A stretch of DNA of 64,000 nt from Neospora caninum Liverpool (taxonomy: Eukaryota; Apicomplexa; Conoidasida; Eucoccidiorida; Sarcocystidae), in assembly GCF_000208865.1 (NCBI RefSeq), contig NC_018398.1, forward strand, positions 4,612,710 to 4,676,709, written 5' to 3'. Below the pieces are notes generated by a model. It made no database searches and had not been told where the DNA came from. It worked only from the letters and a program-made list of their open reading frames with translations. The translations under genes were made by a program, and so were the position numbers. This document shows positions 32,491 through 46,139 of the stretch, one piece after another (position 1 is the stretch's first letter; each line of letters begins with the position of its first letter).

Positions 32491-35303
32491 CCCGTTAGAG
32501 GAGAAAAAAGAAAGACAGTGAGAAGTCCTTCCGATTTTCTGACGCCTTCGGGTCACGCTCCAAGAACGAAGAAGGAAGCCCGAGCGTGAGAAAGAGCCTC
32601 ACTAACACCGGATACATGGCGAGCGCAGAAAGGCGGCTGCAAAAGCCGACGCGGAAAGTCGTTTTCGGAAACAGAGGCGGTGCACGGAGCGATGACGGAA
32701 GGCAATTTTCCAAATAGTCCCGCGAACACACAGCCCTTGCGTGTAACTTTGAGTACACTAAAAATATAAACGGAACAGACCCATTCTCTCGCGATTACCC
32801 GCGTGGCGTCGCCCGGCCCTCGCGCGGCAGAAGGCGAGACGACGCGCGCAAACTGGAGCGTCCTTTCTACGCAAACGAAAGCGCTTAGTCCACTTTGTAA
32901 ACCAGAAAGATCCCACGAATCAAACACTTTCAGCGGAACGTTTCGCGTTTTTTCCAAGGAACTGGGCCGGAGCTCGACGCACGAGACGAGAGAGGTACCC
33001 AACAACGCCGGCGGGGCGGGCACACGGTCTCCCGCGGAGGAGAGAAGTGACTTGACTGCAGTCTTTCGGAGATCTGCTCCGCTGCCAGGCAACTATCCCG
33101 CGGTTTTTGTAGAGAATAAGTGGAAGGGACAGCTCGACAACGCCACACCGTTTCGGAGAGACGAGATCTATGGCGCGTGCATGCGCGTGTGTTAGCAGGT
33201 GTCGCGTTAGCTTGAGCGTACGGAAGAGGCGCTGTCGACGAGGGCCGTGGAAAAAGTCGCGAGACGTGGCGTGAGGCGCCATAAGAGACGCCGGGACGCC
33301 CTGGCGAGTAACGGCAGGGGGTGCCTACAGGAATCACCGATATTAGCGCATCTGTTGCGGAACCACCGTATTTCGAAATAAAAAACTGTCAATCGCCCCA
33401 TCGAGAAGGCGGCACGCCACACAAGAACGAAAGTGAAGCGACGCGAGAGAAAGATCTTGGCCTCGACCAAGCGTAGAACCCAACTGGGAACAGGGAGGAC
33501 TTTCCGTACCGACACCGACTACAGTAAGCGACGTGCGGGCGCAAGGTACCTTTTGAAGAAATCGGGGAACAGCACGCGACAGGACACGCCTTGGACGGTT
33601 CAGCATTTACTGATCAATCTCTGTGCCAGCGGGGCTCTCAGCGAACGCCGGCGGGTGCAAGGATTCCTGTGAAAGCAACACATTGTCTTGTTGCGCCCCG
33701 GAGCTAGGCGGGGTTTGGAACTTTTGACGAGACAGGAAGATCCCCTGAATGCTGACCCTTGATCCAGTGAGGGCAGGCAGTTCTAGTTCTTTAGCGACCC
33801 CCTGACTCCCGATATCTTCAGCGCACTCGTTTGGCCACCGGTGTAGTGATATGAGGAGTAAAAGTCGCTCTGGTCGACGCCTGGCCCAGAAGATGTAGGA
33901 CAAGAGACGGGACTCCCAATCTTGAAACACCCGAATCAAGGCCTGCTGCAACGCCAAAGAGCAAACGCTTTCCCGGACAGCCAATGCTTTCTGCGTTTCA
34001 AGAACACACAAAAAGTTCACGGGCTACCGCTGAGCTGCCGCCGAGAATGCAGGTGCTGGAAAGGTTTGCGTATTTCCACATAGCTGCTACCCGCGGATAG
34101 CGGCTTCTCTCTTGCCAGTGTATAGCGCCGGGGGGTGTACAAAGCAGCGCGGTCCAGAGTTCTCCCGATTCTTTCGGCACAAAAGCGAATACACAAAGTA
34201 GGTACACATGGAGCTCGGCGCGTTTGTTTTCCTTTGGCGACAAGCATATTTCCAGTGAGCGGTTCTGTACACAGGAACACCCCTTGAAACGCTGAAAATT
34301 GTAGCTGACTGGGCAGAACGGTTCAGGGGCTGTGTGTACCCTTCTGTAGCCTACAGATTGTGACCGTTTCCCTTCTTGCTGTTCCGTTGGACGGACAGTC
34401 TTCGGTGTGTTTAACGAGAACGGTGGTGAATCGGAAACGCGCACTCAACCGTAGACACGGCACGCCTGACGGCTGCGGGTGTTTCCGCCCCCAAAACTTT
34501 GTCAAGAGGACGCCACAAATACGAATCCAGAGAGACTTCCATGCGTCAGACACCACCGACGCAGCAGAAACGGATAGCTTTCTTCCTCGAACTATCCAGA
34601 GACCGACCCGTACAACGAAGCACTGGAAAAAACACACCGAAGCAACGTTCTGGCTGCTTGTCGTTCGGACATACCGAACTCTGCACGTGCTACCCTGAAC
34701 ATCTCCCGCTGCCATGTAGGCTGACACATCTACGTCCATACAGGTACTACATACTTCATGAATCAGCATGCATGTGTGACAGAGTGAGCATGAGTCCAGC
34801 GTGGACCGGGGCTTCCGATATTGATACTGTCGCGAACTCGATGTACGTGCGTATGAGTGCATCCGATTTTTGGTGTGCTCGAGGTCGGCGTGCTGTCAAA
34901 CGTCGACGCTGATCCTCGCCGCTTCAACCGCACTTTTTACCATTCTTATTTGACAAGAGAAGAAAGAAAGTCCAAGAACGATTCTCTGAAAGTCTGATGC
35001 AGGCCACCTCTTCCCGTCCGCCTCAGTCTTTGCATGCACCCACCATACAAATGCCACTTTTCCAGAAACTACTCGGAAACCGTAGACTCAGAGATACACG
35101 ACTTCACGTAGACAAAAGCTTGTATATACCTATATACGTGTATTTGTGGGTAATATATATATATATATATATACGCATGTCTACACGGCATCGGGGAACC
35201 AAGCACCCCGCATCTGGGTACTTCGCCGCAGCGAGGGACGTGTTCTTGCAGCGGGCTTTCCATTCGTTCCTGACCCTCCACTCTGCGACGCCGATACCGT
35301 CTG
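32491..35303. other. Intergenic: promoter of the coiled-coil gene and 3' flank of the SUN gene
   Basis: Open frames up to about 180 codons occur on both strands but overlap each other and have no paired splice sites or motifs. A short TA run lies near 35155. Confidence 0.4.
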
Positions 35304-36899
35304 TTAGTCCTTTTTGCTTCTCGGTTGCAGGACTGCCTTTTCGCCATGGACCCTGAGGCGGTAGATGCAGGTGTACGGGTGTCCAAAGTTGTCTAGAAAC
35401 TCAAAAACGATTTTTCGAAGCGGCCGGGCGGGCTTCCCCTTCAGCTCGAAGAGCACCAACTTCTTCCTTTCCGTGACTTCGTATTCGCCGAGAAACACGC
35501 GAAGCGGAGACTCCTTGACTCCTGACGAAGCGTGCTCTCCTCCCGGCAGCTCTTGCCGTGTCTCCCCCTCCGCAAACCCACTCACTGAGAGCCAGTCGCA
35601 GAGTCGCCCCGCCCCCAGCAATCCGCATTTGCGCCCCGCCGGCACAGAGGCGCCTTCGCTCGAGTTCCTGGAGAAGGAAGTTCGCGAGAGATCCAAAGAC
35701 GCAGCCCGTGGATCTTCGTAGCCCCAGAGCCGGAACCGACGCGGCGCACTCGCCGTGAAGAGGTCCGAAGCGACGTTGTCGATCGCCACAGAGGTGACGT
35801 GAACCTGAAAAATTCAAAGAAGATTCCAGCCGAAGACGCAACAGACCTTTTCGCCTCCTAGACAGCGCACAGCGCGAACAGAACGCCGGCAAAGTGAAAA
35901 TGACGAGCGCCAGAGCGGAAGAAGACCCCCCACCCTCGCACAAGGAAAACGTCTTTTCCCCACACGTGTCGACTCATCCACTTACATTTGCTCAGAACGT
36001 GAAGCCATCGATGTACAACTACCCTGGAAGCCCGTCATCTACAGCTCCACATATAAACATATGTAAACATCTATCTATCTATATAAAGCTGCGTAGAACT
36101 AGAGTTGTCTATGAAAGGGTGGCCGGTCTGGGGTATATACGGCTACTCCATTGACGGGAGGTGACTCGAAGTCAGTCTTATCTGCAACAGGGAGCATCGA
36201 CGGCCGTCTGCTTGCGACACGCACTGGTAGCTATCCCTCTACGCATGTGTCTGTTCTGTCTTCTCTGTTCCGTTTCGGCGCCTCCTCGCTTCCAATTCCC
36301 TCTTCTTTCTCCCACCGCCCTGCGCGTTCTTTCGTTTGACAAAAGTGAAGAAATCCGCCTGGAGGGCGTACAGCTGTCGGAAGTTGAATCGCGACGTTCC
36401 CGCGTTCGCCGCGGAAGGCGTAGCAACTCCCCGCGTGCCGATCCGGCTGCAGCATGACGGCCGGTTTCTTGTGCGCCCAGAACCCTGCTGCTCCAGCCGC
36501 TTCCTCGGCTTCTTCCCCGTGCACCAGACTCCACATGGCTGCCGAAACCGAAGACGCCCTAGGGGAGAAAGAACCCCACGAAAAAAGACAAGGTGCAAGA
36601 CGAAGGCGAAGGACGGGGAGAGAACGGGAATCAAAAAACGAAGAACGCCGCTCCAGAGACACCCGGAGAGACGGAAACAAAGAAAGAAGAGAGAGAAGGC
36701 AACGAAGGCACGGACGGGAGAGAGCGCAGAGGGAACAAGGAAGAACGGCAAAGAACAAACAGAACACCGGAAGCTGGAGGCTCATACCCATGTGCGTATC
36801 TCGTGAAGCGACTAAACAAAACCTAAACACACATAGGGCTTCATATTTATATGTCTACCTGTGGATCCACATAGACATGTGTAGACACACATATCCGTG

Positions 36900-36959
<60 letters not shown>

Positions 36960-37067
36960 CGAGCATGCGTCAAAAAACGTATGACTCTATGTACAACCAC
37001 ATATATATATATATATATATATGTATATACGAGCATGCGTCAAAAAACGTATGACTCTATGTACAAC

Positions 37068-37130
<63 letters not shown>

Positions 37131-37167
37131 GAGCATGCGTCAAAAAACGTATGACTCTATGTACAAC

Positions 37168-37215
<48 letters not shown>

Positions 37216-37253
37216 CGAGCATGCGTCAAAAAACGTATGACTCTATGTACAAC

Positions 37254-37311
<58 letters not shown>

Positions 37312-37349
37312 CGAGCATGCGTCAAAAAACGTATGACTCTATGTACAAC

Positions 37350-37383
<34 letters not shown>

Positions 37384-40300
37384 GCCGTACATACGTCCAT
37401 GTGTGGACTATTTTGGGTGCAGCAGTTCGAAAGCAGAGGGTTCCTTTTCCATTGTTTGGCTTCGTTTCGTCGCTCCTTCCGCCCCCAGTCTCACCACGAG
37501 GGAGGCTTCATGAGAGGAGGCGCAGTCTCGCTGACGACGATGCGGCCGCCTAGCGACTCCAGCGCCCAGTCGAGCATTTGTTCTTCTTCAATCACCAGGC
37601 TGAGACGCCGCCGCATGCCAGCAGACAGACAAGACAGGTCTCGCGGTTGCTCTCACGCTAGCCGAACGCGCCAGAAAACGCTCACAAGCCCCGGAAAGGG
37701 CCCGGCGACGACAGCCTTCAAACCAAGGACCGCGCGCCACGCTATTGCCCCCCGCCGTTTGCAACGAGCCCTGTCCGCCGAGACGGGGCGACACCTTTTT
37801 CTCTACTCTCTGGCCAGCAGAGAAGTTCCGCTTCAACAGCACGGCACGAAAGATGCACAGGGCGAACCGGCATGGCAGACCGCAGTCCGTCTCCACTCCC
37901 CGTGCGGACGGTCGCTTCGCTTTCTATCTTCGAGGCTTCAAAGGCCAGAAGACAGAGCCGAGGGTGGACACACGCCCCTGGTGTATGCCCAGCCGAGACG
38001 TAGCGGCCGAGAGAGCCCTCCACAGCACGTCTACAGAATGCAAGAGCCCACGTTCTCGCGAACTCCACTAGGTGTCTACAAGAGGGAAACACGACTCACT
38101 GGGTGTGGAGATCCTCCACCTTGCGCGCGAAAGCCTGCGTGAGCAGCGTCCTATGGGAGCCTGTGAAGAAGGAAGAATGCGCGAAAAAAGGTGAAACGGA
38201 CGAAAGCGAAACCCTCGACGCGTTTCGAGTATCTATCCACCAAGCGCCAGCACGTGCCCGTTCAGATCACAAGCATGCGATCCTTGGAAGTCTGCATTTA
38301 GGAATGGGTACTTGCGCAGAGACGTGTGGTAGCGAGGCTGCGTGTGCGTGTCCTGAGTTTTTTGGCAGGCACTCCCTGAAATTTGACGCGATCGGAATGG
38401 ACGCGCCTACACATGGGCATGTTCCACAAGAAAACGAAGGGGCAGTTTTTTGTTCTTGACACGTACCTTCTTCCTGCCTCTTTGCAAGTTCTTCCAAACT
38501 CATCCGCATGCCGTCCACAGTGGTCTCCAGAGCTTCGCTCCTCTTTTCCAGTCCTCGAAGCTCTTCCTGAACAAAGGATACATATATATATATATATAAA
38601 TGTACACGTGTAGGTACAAGACTAGGCGTGGGCCCTCTGCATTTGCTGCTCTTGTCTCTTTGTCGCAAACCGAGGCCAGGGCCGTTTGGCAGCACCTGCG
38701 TGAGCTTGCAGATATCTTTTTGTCACATCTGTTCACTGTCCCATCCCCCTACACACGTCCATACACACCTTTCTACATTATATATATATACATACATACA
38801 CGTAGATATAGATACAGCAACATGCCCATCTTTATAAACGCATATTTGTGCATACAGGTATGAAAATAAAGGGGTAGGAAAGGGTCATGACTGGCACTTA
38901 TCTCACAGCTCTTGTCCACGGTTCTTTTCCTAACCTGGAGGCCATCGACGTCGGCAAGCAACTGCGGTTCGCTCTGGCTTTCCGCTCCCTGTCGGAGACT
39001 TCCTTCTTCGCGCAGCTTCAGGAGGACTTGTTCGATGTCGTGTCGCTGCTGGCTCTGGAGCTCCTGCTGGATTTGCTGCGCGAAGTGAGCAATTTGCTTC
39101 TTTAGCTGCATCTGCATGCGCTCGCGGTAGTCACTCAGAGCGTCCCGCTCTTCCTCCACCTCTCGGCGCAGTTTCTGAATTTCCTTCTCCAGCAGCCACG
39201 CCGAGGTCGAGCTCGCACGCCCGTCAGGCCCCCGCGAAGCTTCCTTCTGCGAGCAGAAACGCGCGCGCAGCGGGGAGTGTAGCCCAGATGATTCGGGTTC
39301 GACCTGCACGTCTGGGGACTTGTGGTTCACGTTCCCTGAGCATCCAAGCCACCGCTCTGCCTGGAGATTTCTCCCCAGAAAAGAAAACAGCCCAGGGAGA
39401 CCCTTGGCGTTGAACGGAGAACCAGAAACGACCAGCAAAAATCTACGGAGGCTTGAGACGGCCTGGACGGTCGCCTGGCCCGCGATACACGGTCTGCTAC
39501 ACCCCTTGCATACACATAAATATACCCAATATATATCTATATATATTTATGAGTGAGAATTTGCCTTCCTAGGAACTGCCAAGGAATTTACAGCATCGGT
39601 CTCGTTCAGGAAGTAACCAGACTGCCAAGACGATGGCGTCTCCATCCCGGCTCTCGTCTCCAGGGCCGACGCTGTTTGGTCCTCTTCGACTTGCGAAGGT
39701 CCAGATGTGGAGCTCCGCCTGCAGACGCGCCGCCGTAGGGCGACCTTTTCCCCGGGACGACAAACCACGTCCTTCCTTTCCACGCGACTCACACTCAGGT
39801 ACACGTCGGACTCTGTCAAATGCGCCGTCCAGGCGAATTGCCGATAGATGCCTAGGAAGGCGAGGAGAAAAGAGAGGAAGAGGAGAACTTGGAAGGCGCG
39901 ACGCCGGAGGGGGGTCCAGAGCAGCGAGACCACGTCGGCCGCATCGACGGCGCCGACTCGACGCGCGCGAATCTTCAGAGGACCAAATGGGCTCTTCGGA
40001 GCCTCCCCGGGCGACCGGAGGCGGCAGCGGGAGTCCGCCGGCGAAGCAGGGAAACGCGAGAAGGAAGAAGACGACTTCCCTGCACCAGAAGGGAGCCAAG
40101 AGAGATGCACGCGAGGAAATGACACAAAAACAACGAGCCGGAGAAAAAGACAAATTACGAGCCTCCCCGAGAAGAGAGACAAGACTGACACCAACAGGAA
40201 AGAAAGAAACCGAACACGCTACAGTGCAAAACGGAGACACACAAGGTCTCTTCCAAACAGGATCGAAACACACTACTCGCACAACTCGAAACAAACGGAC

Positions 40301-42686
40301 TTGGCACACAGCTGCATACTCACATGCATGCACTCATTGAAGGATTTGTCTCTTTTTGATAACTCTGACACACGTACAAATCCTGTATGTATAGATGTAT
40401 ATGCTTGAGGGTGTCAGGACGTCTGCACATCGTCGTGTGCATGACACTAATGTGAGTCTGAATGGCTCTTTCTGTCTGACTCTGCCTGTGTGGATTTTTT
40501 TTCCTCTCCTGGAGTCCAGATTTCTTTGGCGTCTTCTCTCTTTGTCGCCCATTTTCTCTCTTTTCCTCACCAGCGGACACCGCGAGTCCGTTGCCGCTCT
40601 CCGAGACTTCGCGTTCGGCGTCCCGAAAGAGGCGCCTGGTTCCTGTGCCGCCGCTGCCTCCGTCTTCTTGCCAGAATGCATGCAGCTGGCCCTCGAGGAC
40701 GCTCTTCCCGAGCTTCTTCGTCAAGGCATGCGGCGCGGCGAGTGAAGACAGCAAGGAAGCGCCAATCTGGTGCAGGCCCTCGCTGTCGTACGCGGGCGGC
40801 TGAGGCGAGGGAGGCAGGGGCCCGTCCAGGCCGTCGCAGCCGAGGAAGGGTAGAGAGCGCCGTGCGTGCATCACTGGAAAGAAACCAAGACACGGACGCC
40901 CGCACATGAGCCCCCAAAAAGGGATGCACAGACACACGGGACGCACCTCGCTCTGCGCGTCTCTCGGTGTCGACACACACAGATCCGAGAAAGCGCCACA
41001 CAGACGTTACGTCGCCGTAGACAGATGAGAAGAACAGCGACTGCGGAAGTGCTGCGGAAACGGAGAAGCGCAGCGGATAGAAGGCACGTGCGAGAACGAA
41101 AGGGAGAAAGCCGAAAGGCGCTTCCCGCGCGCAGCAGCGAGAGGCGACAGTTCGCGGCGAGAGGATTTGTGCTTGTGACTCGCGGGGGGAAGGTGAGCGG
41201 AGACAGAAAATTGTGTGCGCAAGTGTGCAGGCGACCGCCCTCTCTCACGAGAGAAGGAACCGTGAAGGCAAAGGGGACAACTCCGAAACGAAAAGAAAAG
41301 AAAGGAGATCAGGAGGGATCTCTAAAACGTAGAGAAAAGCCAAAGACAGCGTGAAAAAACAAACAGGACAAGGCGAAGAAACCTGACAGAGAGACGGCAG
41401 AACTCACCCGAGAGGAAAACGAGACCAGAGCGGACACGTAGCTAGCGAAAAGCGGAAGATTTTGAAGCCACATGCACGGCATGCAAACCCGGACTCGTGG
41501 AAAGAGCCAACGTTCGAAAAGGGCCTTACAGAGACTTCCCCACAAGGAAACACGTCGCGGCGCGGGAGGGGCGGGATTTGCAGGATCGCCTTCACTCGGC
41601 AGACGCTGTCTCTCGAATCGAAGACTCGAGGACGGTCGGGGGCTCCTCCGAGCCTGCGGGAGAGAGCGAAGTGGGGAAGGGTCGTCTTCCTCGTATTCGT
41701 CTTCGTCCTCTGCAGAAAACGGGGGTTCACACAAGAACCGTCTCGGTTGACGTCGGAAATCGGCTGCCTTCCCGGCGTTATCTTCCCCGATTGCCGTCTG
41801 TGTCTCTCGAGCAAGCAAAGAGGCTTTGAAACGCACGTGCGCCGAGCCCACACCTGCTGTACTTCTACTGCATAGACGTATTCACTGGGCAGGATGCACA
41901 CTTCCAGAGAAAGCTCTCCATGAGCACACACATCTGTGACACAACAGGCAGGGGAGCTCGGGACGGGTGAAGAGGAAAGATCAAATGGATGAAGGAGGCA
42001 GCAGGGCGCTGCAAAGGCGTACTCTCGAAAGGCACTAAGCCCCGTCTTTTGGCGATAGAAGACACAGAACAGAGCGGCATGCCCACACCAGCCATCGGCA
42101 GCGTGTATCTCGGAGCGAACAAGCATGTTCATGTCCCGCGAAACTGGGATAAGCACCGCCTACAGCTCCCCCTAACAGTCGGCGCACGTATTTCGTTGTG
42201 TTTGCAAAAACTGAACCCCGTTTCCTTCGAAGAAGCCTGCTCACCTTCCTCGTCCTCATCCTCCTCGTATTCTTCCTGGCTGTCTGCCTCTTCGTCTTCC
42301 TCCCTGGTTTCAGCGTCGTCAAATGTGGAGTGAGCTGCAGAATTGGAAGACAGCGTTTGGGCACGCACCCCGTGGGCGCTCGGGCGTCCAGCATCGGTTG
42401 AGGTGTCTGTAGACCTGCCATACTGGCTAGACACTCGCCGTGAGCCGGTTCCTGTCTGTGCCTCTGTCCCTCGCTTTCGGTCGTCTTTGTTTGAACCCGT
42501 GAGATCCTGCGAAGAAAGCGGCGTCGTCCCTCTCTCTCTGTAAAGCGGGGATTCCCGCTCGAGGAGAACCGGGCGCGTGAGCCTGCGGTGTTCATACACG
42601 CGATGAACTGAGAAGGATAGGCCGGCCTGGGCAGATTCCCCCCCTGCGCGTAGTCGCGGATCTTCCCTCTCAAGGTCTTCCGTCAT
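35304..42686 (-). CDS. SUN-domain nuclear-envelope protein
   Basis: Ten exons: 42686-42245, 41709-41408, 40799-40571, 40079-39592, 39246-38935, 38566-38467, 38160-38100, 37599-37495, 36558-36372 and 35804-35304. They give 908 residues with all phases consistent. The N-terminal 250 residues are charged and disordered (very acidic near 130-157), with a hydrophobic stretch near 223-246. A clear membrane helix lies at about 386-403 ([17 protein letters not shown]). Coiled coil covers about 500-625 ([37 protein letters not shown]). The SUN domain runs from about 650 to the end: [38 protein letters not shown], then a Ser/Gly-rich insertion, and [24 protein letters not shown] proteins span the inner nuclear membrane and bind KASH-type partners across the perinuclear space. 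The end of exon 4 has an alternative stronger donor (AGT|GTGAGT at 39793), which would remove 67 residues. The frame stays open upstream of the chosen ATG. Confidence 0.85.
36901..37382. repeat. AT-rich minisatellite in a SUN-gene intron
   Basis: Five copies of an invariant core of about 47 bases, beginning CGAGCATGCGTCAAAAAACG and ending in CAACCAC. The copies start near 36960, 37030, 37130, 37216 and 37312 and are separated by (AT)n of variable length. The whole block lies in the intron between the exons at 37495 and 36558. All copies have the same orientation. Confidence 0.95.
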
Positions 42687-42794
42687 CGCGCTAACGTCGA
42701 ACAGAAAAGCGGAGGACACAGAAGGCACGGGAAGAAGCTCCCCGCGGCCGCGCATATGAGCGGCACTGCGACGGCGGTGCCGAGGCGGCGGGAA

Positions 42795-42944
42795 GAAGCG
42801 CCGGGGAACGAAAAAAGAAAACGACAGGCCGAAGGAGAGACAGGGAGGCGCCGGGGAACGAAAAGAGAAAACGATAGGCCGAAGGAGAGACAGGGAGGCG
42901 CCGGGGAACGAAAAAAGAAAACGACAGGCCGAAGGAGAGACACC
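42795..42944. repeat. 50-bp tandem repeat, three copies
   Basis: Three near-identical 50-base units containing GCGCCGGGGAACGAAAA and GGCCGAAGGAGAGACAGG, purine-rich on the plus strand, about 110 bases upstream of the SUN-gene ATG. On the minus strand the unit is pyrimidine-rich. Confidence 0.9.
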
Positions 42945-44700
42945 TTTCGATGCGACGTGCCTCTGTGAAGTCTCGCTGAGACGGAAAACGGTCCTGTGGC
43001 GACCGACTGCTGATGGGTGATTGCCTGGACGGCCTGGCAGTGTCTTCTGGCGCCGCGACCGAGTGTCTAGACAGCCGAAATCGGAGAAAAGGAGGCAGAG
43101 AGGCAAATGTCATGTGCGGGAAACGAATTCAACCAAAAGGGTGCATTTCTCCGCAACTCTACCAAGAGCGCAATTTGAAGACAGCCGCTGTCAGGCTACC
43201 CCGTCCCCCGACGGTTTGAAACCGGACAAAAAACTGCCCACCCTACATGCATGTAACCTCATACACATGCAAATGGAGTCGACGCCGCCCCCTCTACGTA
43301 GATGAGCACACACAGACACATAAATCTACATGGATACAAGTAATATGTGGATACGCATACCATCATGGGTGTAGGCATGATTGGGCACTCGTGGTGTGTG
43401 TGTCAAAACTTTTGGGGGGTGAGAGTGGCGCCCACGACACACAGACTGGGCGACATCGGTGAACTGCTTGAGCGCCTCTTGACTCCTTTCTTGATTTTCG
43501 ACGGGTTGCTTTGTGCGCAAGAGTTTGCTTTCTCCTCTTGTTTCACCCCTCCTGGAAAAACCGCGAAATCTACCCAGCGCCCACCGCCCCCCTGCGCAGT
43601 GCCGCCCGACGAAAAAGCCGCATGCAGTCGCGAGCGCGGCGCGACCGCTACCGACAGTGAAGGTAGAGAGCTCAAGATTCAACAAAAACTTTCAAGTCCT
43701 CTAACGCGACAGACTGCGAAGCAAAAAAAAGGAAGAACATGGTGTTTACGCCATTTCTGGACGACGAAGAGAGAAAACAGTTCGTTTTTCACCGGACTTG
43801 TCGAGGCACTCGTTATTTCAAGGAACCTCGTAAAAGAACCGGGGGGTTTACGAAACCTACGCCCTGCTAGCGAATCCAAACAGGTGAACAAAGACACGAC
43901 CATTCGATGATGCACAGCACTCTGTCTTTCGTACGTTCTCTAGCCCCACTATATATATACACATACTATAGAGGTTCATACAATAAATATGTGATATCGT
44001 CCAATAACTGCATACGATCTAGATCGTGTGTACAATGTTACGCACATATGAAAAAAAAATGTATCAATAGAGTATGAGTGTATACAAACAGTGCGTATAT
44101 AAAATACGTATTTGTATCCATATATGCGTGTTTGTGGATGGAAACGTGATGCAGGACGAGAGCATCACTGGCATCGCCTCACAGGGGCGATATATGTGCG
44201 GCCAGCACTGGGGAGTTTTGAATGCCAGCAAAAAGTCTGATTCTCCCTCCTGGGATGCGCTGTGTTGAAAAGCATATTTAACTGTGCATGATACGTAATT
44301 TTGAGGAATCCTGCGAATCTGAGACAGCAGTGTATAGATGCCCAGAAGCGCTCCCTTCCGCTGGCGACTCCAGGACGACACAAAAGCTTCGGGCACCATG
44401 TGAACCGACAGCTTTTGCTAGCGATAGATTTCTCTAAAAAGCCTACCGGATCTCGGCACGCATAGCGCATATGCGAGAAAAAACCCAACGTTGACTCCTG
44501 CAGAAAAAAATCAATGAAGTGTGTGCAACGCAAACCTTCGTGGTGCGGTGGTGGAGGTCGACTTAAAGAGGCTTCTCTTCTCTTCGGTAAGGTTAGGGCC
44601 GCCACTCAGTCCAGTACCTATTGAGAATTCATTTGTGATGGCCGCGGACTGTATATCTATAGATCGCCCTTCCTGTGGAATACGTACCTATAGATCTATC

Positions 44701-44726
44701 TACATATATATATATATATATATATG
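44701..44726. repeat. (TA)n microsatellite
   Basis: TA dinucleotide run of about 26 bases in the intergenic region upstream of the SUN gene. Confidence 0.9.
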
Positions 44727-46107
44727 CATGTGCGAACAATCATCGATGACCTTTTCGATTCTAGAGTTTCTTATACTCTTGGATCGGTGAGCGTTTCTTA
44801 GTTGCGTCCATATGCATGCGGCCACCGCGTTTTGCCGGCTTTCCCGACACCGCCCCATGGGCCCGCGAGCCACACCGCTTGAAAAGAAAACGAGACAGAC
44901 TCGGTCGGCCTCCGATCTCCCCAAACCCCCTTCATCGCCATGTACCCATCTATATACATGTTTGTTTTGCCATAACCCTTGCACGGATTACCTCGACAAT
45001 TTCGCGAACTGTCTCCATACAGATATATATATGTATTAACGCATATATGTGCATATCGTCTATGTATACACTGCGTACAGAGCAGTGTACAGACGTGGTG
45101 CATTCCCCGAGGCACCAGCACCCTTCAAAGGCTCCGACCGACTCCACACGCGCTCCTCTGAGATCGCCTCCTTTGAAGGCAAGCGGAGCTGATAAAACGT
45201 CGGTGGGAACCCCCCTCCCCCCTTTCCCGGAACAAAAAGCAGAAGAGAGAAAGGTCCCAACAATGCCATTAGAAACCCAGTCGTAGGGGCACCGGAATAG
45301 CAGACACGCGCGCATCCTCGTCTCCATATACACATACATGCCAAGACATATACATCTGTGGGTTTGTGTGCAAACGCCTTTGCGTACGTATATAGATATA
45401 TATATATATATATGTATGCGTATACTCACATATGCAAACACTTGGATGTGCGTATACATGGCGGCCGCTTCTCAAAGCCTTTTTCCTTTTTTGCTCGTCA
45501 AAACAGCACGGGAATGAACCGTGAAGATATGCAAAAAAGACAACAAGCAACGGGCAGTGTTGACATAAAAAGAATTGTTACAGGAAGAGAGAGTACTCTG
45601 CGCTACGGGCAAAACCGAGGACCCGCACATCCGCCCCAGCCATGTTCTCTCCCTCGACACTTCCCCACCTGGCACCCATATGCATATCCACATATACTTA
45701 CCACATATAAAAATATAAAATGATGCGTATAGAAAAATACATAAAAATAAGTATATACGCCATATGCATACAGTTGCGCCCGCATGTGAAAACCGATCCA
45801 CAATACTTGCGTGACTTTGTCCTGATGCTTCCACAGGTGCCTAGCAGACATGCATTTGAGACTGAAACGGAAGTGCAGAGTTAGATCCGTTTAAACACAT
45901 TTTAAACGCTTTTTCGCGATGAAACCGACAGTGTCGAGAGCCCCCTTCCCGCGCTCTCGGCTGGCGCCTCTCCTGGGCGAATCCGACCACCGTCCCTCAG
46001 CTCACACAAAAGAGGGCCTCTCACGGAAATGAACGCCCATTTACAAAAACAACTTTTTCGCATTTCCCAAGAATATAAAGAATCCACACAGGCACATATA
46101 TATACAC

Positions 46108-46139
<32 letters not shown>

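Noticed and set aside
37021..38142. 373-codon plus-strand open frame with repeated YIYIY and [10 protein letters not shown] units
   Set aside because: It is produced by the AT-rich minisatellite and by sequence antisense to SUN exons. The repeat is open in other frames too, and the SUN exons on the minus strand explain the rest.
44165..44605. 146-codon minus-strand frame
   Set aside because: No ATG context, splice sites or family features; isolated in an intergenic region.
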